From Hyphochytrium catenoides (Eukaryota > Sar > Hyphochytriomycetes > Hyphochytriales > Hyphochytriaceae): 18,442 nt of DNA. Where the stretch lies: assembly GCA_900088475.1 (NCBI GenBank), contig FLMG01002407.1, positions 1 to 18,442 on the forward strand. The letters are read 5' to 3'. Positions 17,891 through 18,442 of the stretch are shown one piece after another; within the stretch, counting starts at the first letter, position 1; every line of letters begins with the position of its first letter. Below the pieces are notes generated by a model, which was given only the letters and a program-made list of their open reading frames with translations, had not been told where the DNA came from and searched no databases. A program made the position numbers and the translations under genes.

Positions 17891-18026
17891 TTCTGACAGA
17901 TACGTACTAATTTCATACAGGAAGAACAGAACGATAGACTGACCGAAGGTTTGCGAGTTTCTGACAGCTACGTACTAATTTCACACAGGAAGAACAGAAC
18001 GATAGACCGACCGAAGGTTTGCGACT
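17891..18026 (+). repeat. 68-bp tandem duplication containing an intron-3'-end-like unit
   Basis: Copy 1 is 17891-17958 and copy 2 is 17959-18026, with 64 of 68 bases identical. Each copy carries TACTAAT followed about ten bases later by a CAG, the classic fungal branch point and acceptor arrangement, then a GAAGAACAGAACGATAGA segment. No matching GT donor of good quality was seen nearby upstream. It could be the tail of a decayed gene. Confidence 0.9.
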
Positions 18027-18442
18027 TGGTAATAATCAGGAGTAGGAGGAAAGTGCAGCTATATGGGCTAACAATGTAAAGTGCTAGTTTAAGAAGGAAC
18101 AGATGCCATTTGCAACGTGTAAAAAAGCGATGTGCCCCCGACTAAGCCGAGAGAGACAGACCCGGGAATGCTGTCAGAAGGAATAGCATTGTGGTGTGAA
18201 GAGCAGCATGGAGCAAGAGATATGTAAGGTACCTATCAGGAGTACTTCACCATCGTGCCAACCCCATAGCTTCAGCTGCTCCTTTCGTGGTTATTGACTT
18301 ATTGTTGTCTATGATGTCGTGATCAATTTATCTACAAGTCGCTGCCATGGCCCTTCCGTTCTGCCTCTTCTTTTCTTCTGCCTGCAAAATGCATCTATAC
18401 GCTACTAGCAGGGTTCTATCTCATTCCTCGTTCCCTTTCATT
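18027..18442. other. Unassigned right end of window
   Basis: No frame of notable length, no repeat and no recognisable RNA gene. Pyrimidine-rich words reappear after about 18350. Confidence 0.45.

Overview
This window looks like a gene-poor stretch of a eukaryotic nuclear genome, most likely fungal. I see no bacterial operon structure, ribosome-binding sites or dense coding. There are CT-rich leaders, intron-like branch-point and acceptor motifs, micro- and minisatellites, and one unmistakable gene of the DUF4246 family, which is known mainly from fungi and some other microbial eukaryotes. An early-diverging (Mucoromycota-type) fungus is a reasonable guess but is not proven by this sequence. 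No rRNA, tRNA, CRISPR array or intact transposon was recognised.

Layout. Bases 60-1560 are strongly purine-rich on the + strand and hold no convincing gene. Bases 1561-2750 are of mixed composition. Bases 2750-3990 are strongly pyrimidine-rich. Bases 3990-5814 hold nothing I can support. From about 5815 to 11870 the DNA is dominated by a badly decayed 12-bp repeat (consensus close to GTGCCAGCCTTG). Larger duplications sit on top of it: a ~340-bp block at 5821-6166 recurs at 9901-10226, a ~0.9-kb block at 8761-9657 recurs at 10341-11863, and shorter tandem copies occur at 8189-8246 and 10970-11188. The order of copies suggests a decayed tandem duplication with a period of about 1.58 kb.

The secure gene lies next to the end of this repeat block. 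It occupies 11990-14038 on the minus strand: a 682-residue intronless DUF4246 protein with a very acidic N-terminal tail and a His-x-Glu...His pattern like that of Fe(II)/2-oxoglutarate oxygenases. Beyond it, on the + strand, are two weaker coding candidates. One is a terminal-exon-like frame ending at 15254 that carries a six-residue VAGDD-type repeat. The other is a stop-free stretch of 243 codons at 15469-16197 (196 residues from its first ATG). Neither belongs to a family I recognise.

The right end has a CT-rich leader-like region (17230-17560) ending in an acceptor-like CAG just before a short ATG frame. It also has a 68-bp tandem duplication (17891-18026) that copies what looks like the 3' end of an intron plus some exon. 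I see no multi-gene system. The most notable items are the repeat architecture, the duplicated splice-acceptor-like unit and the unassigned long open frame.
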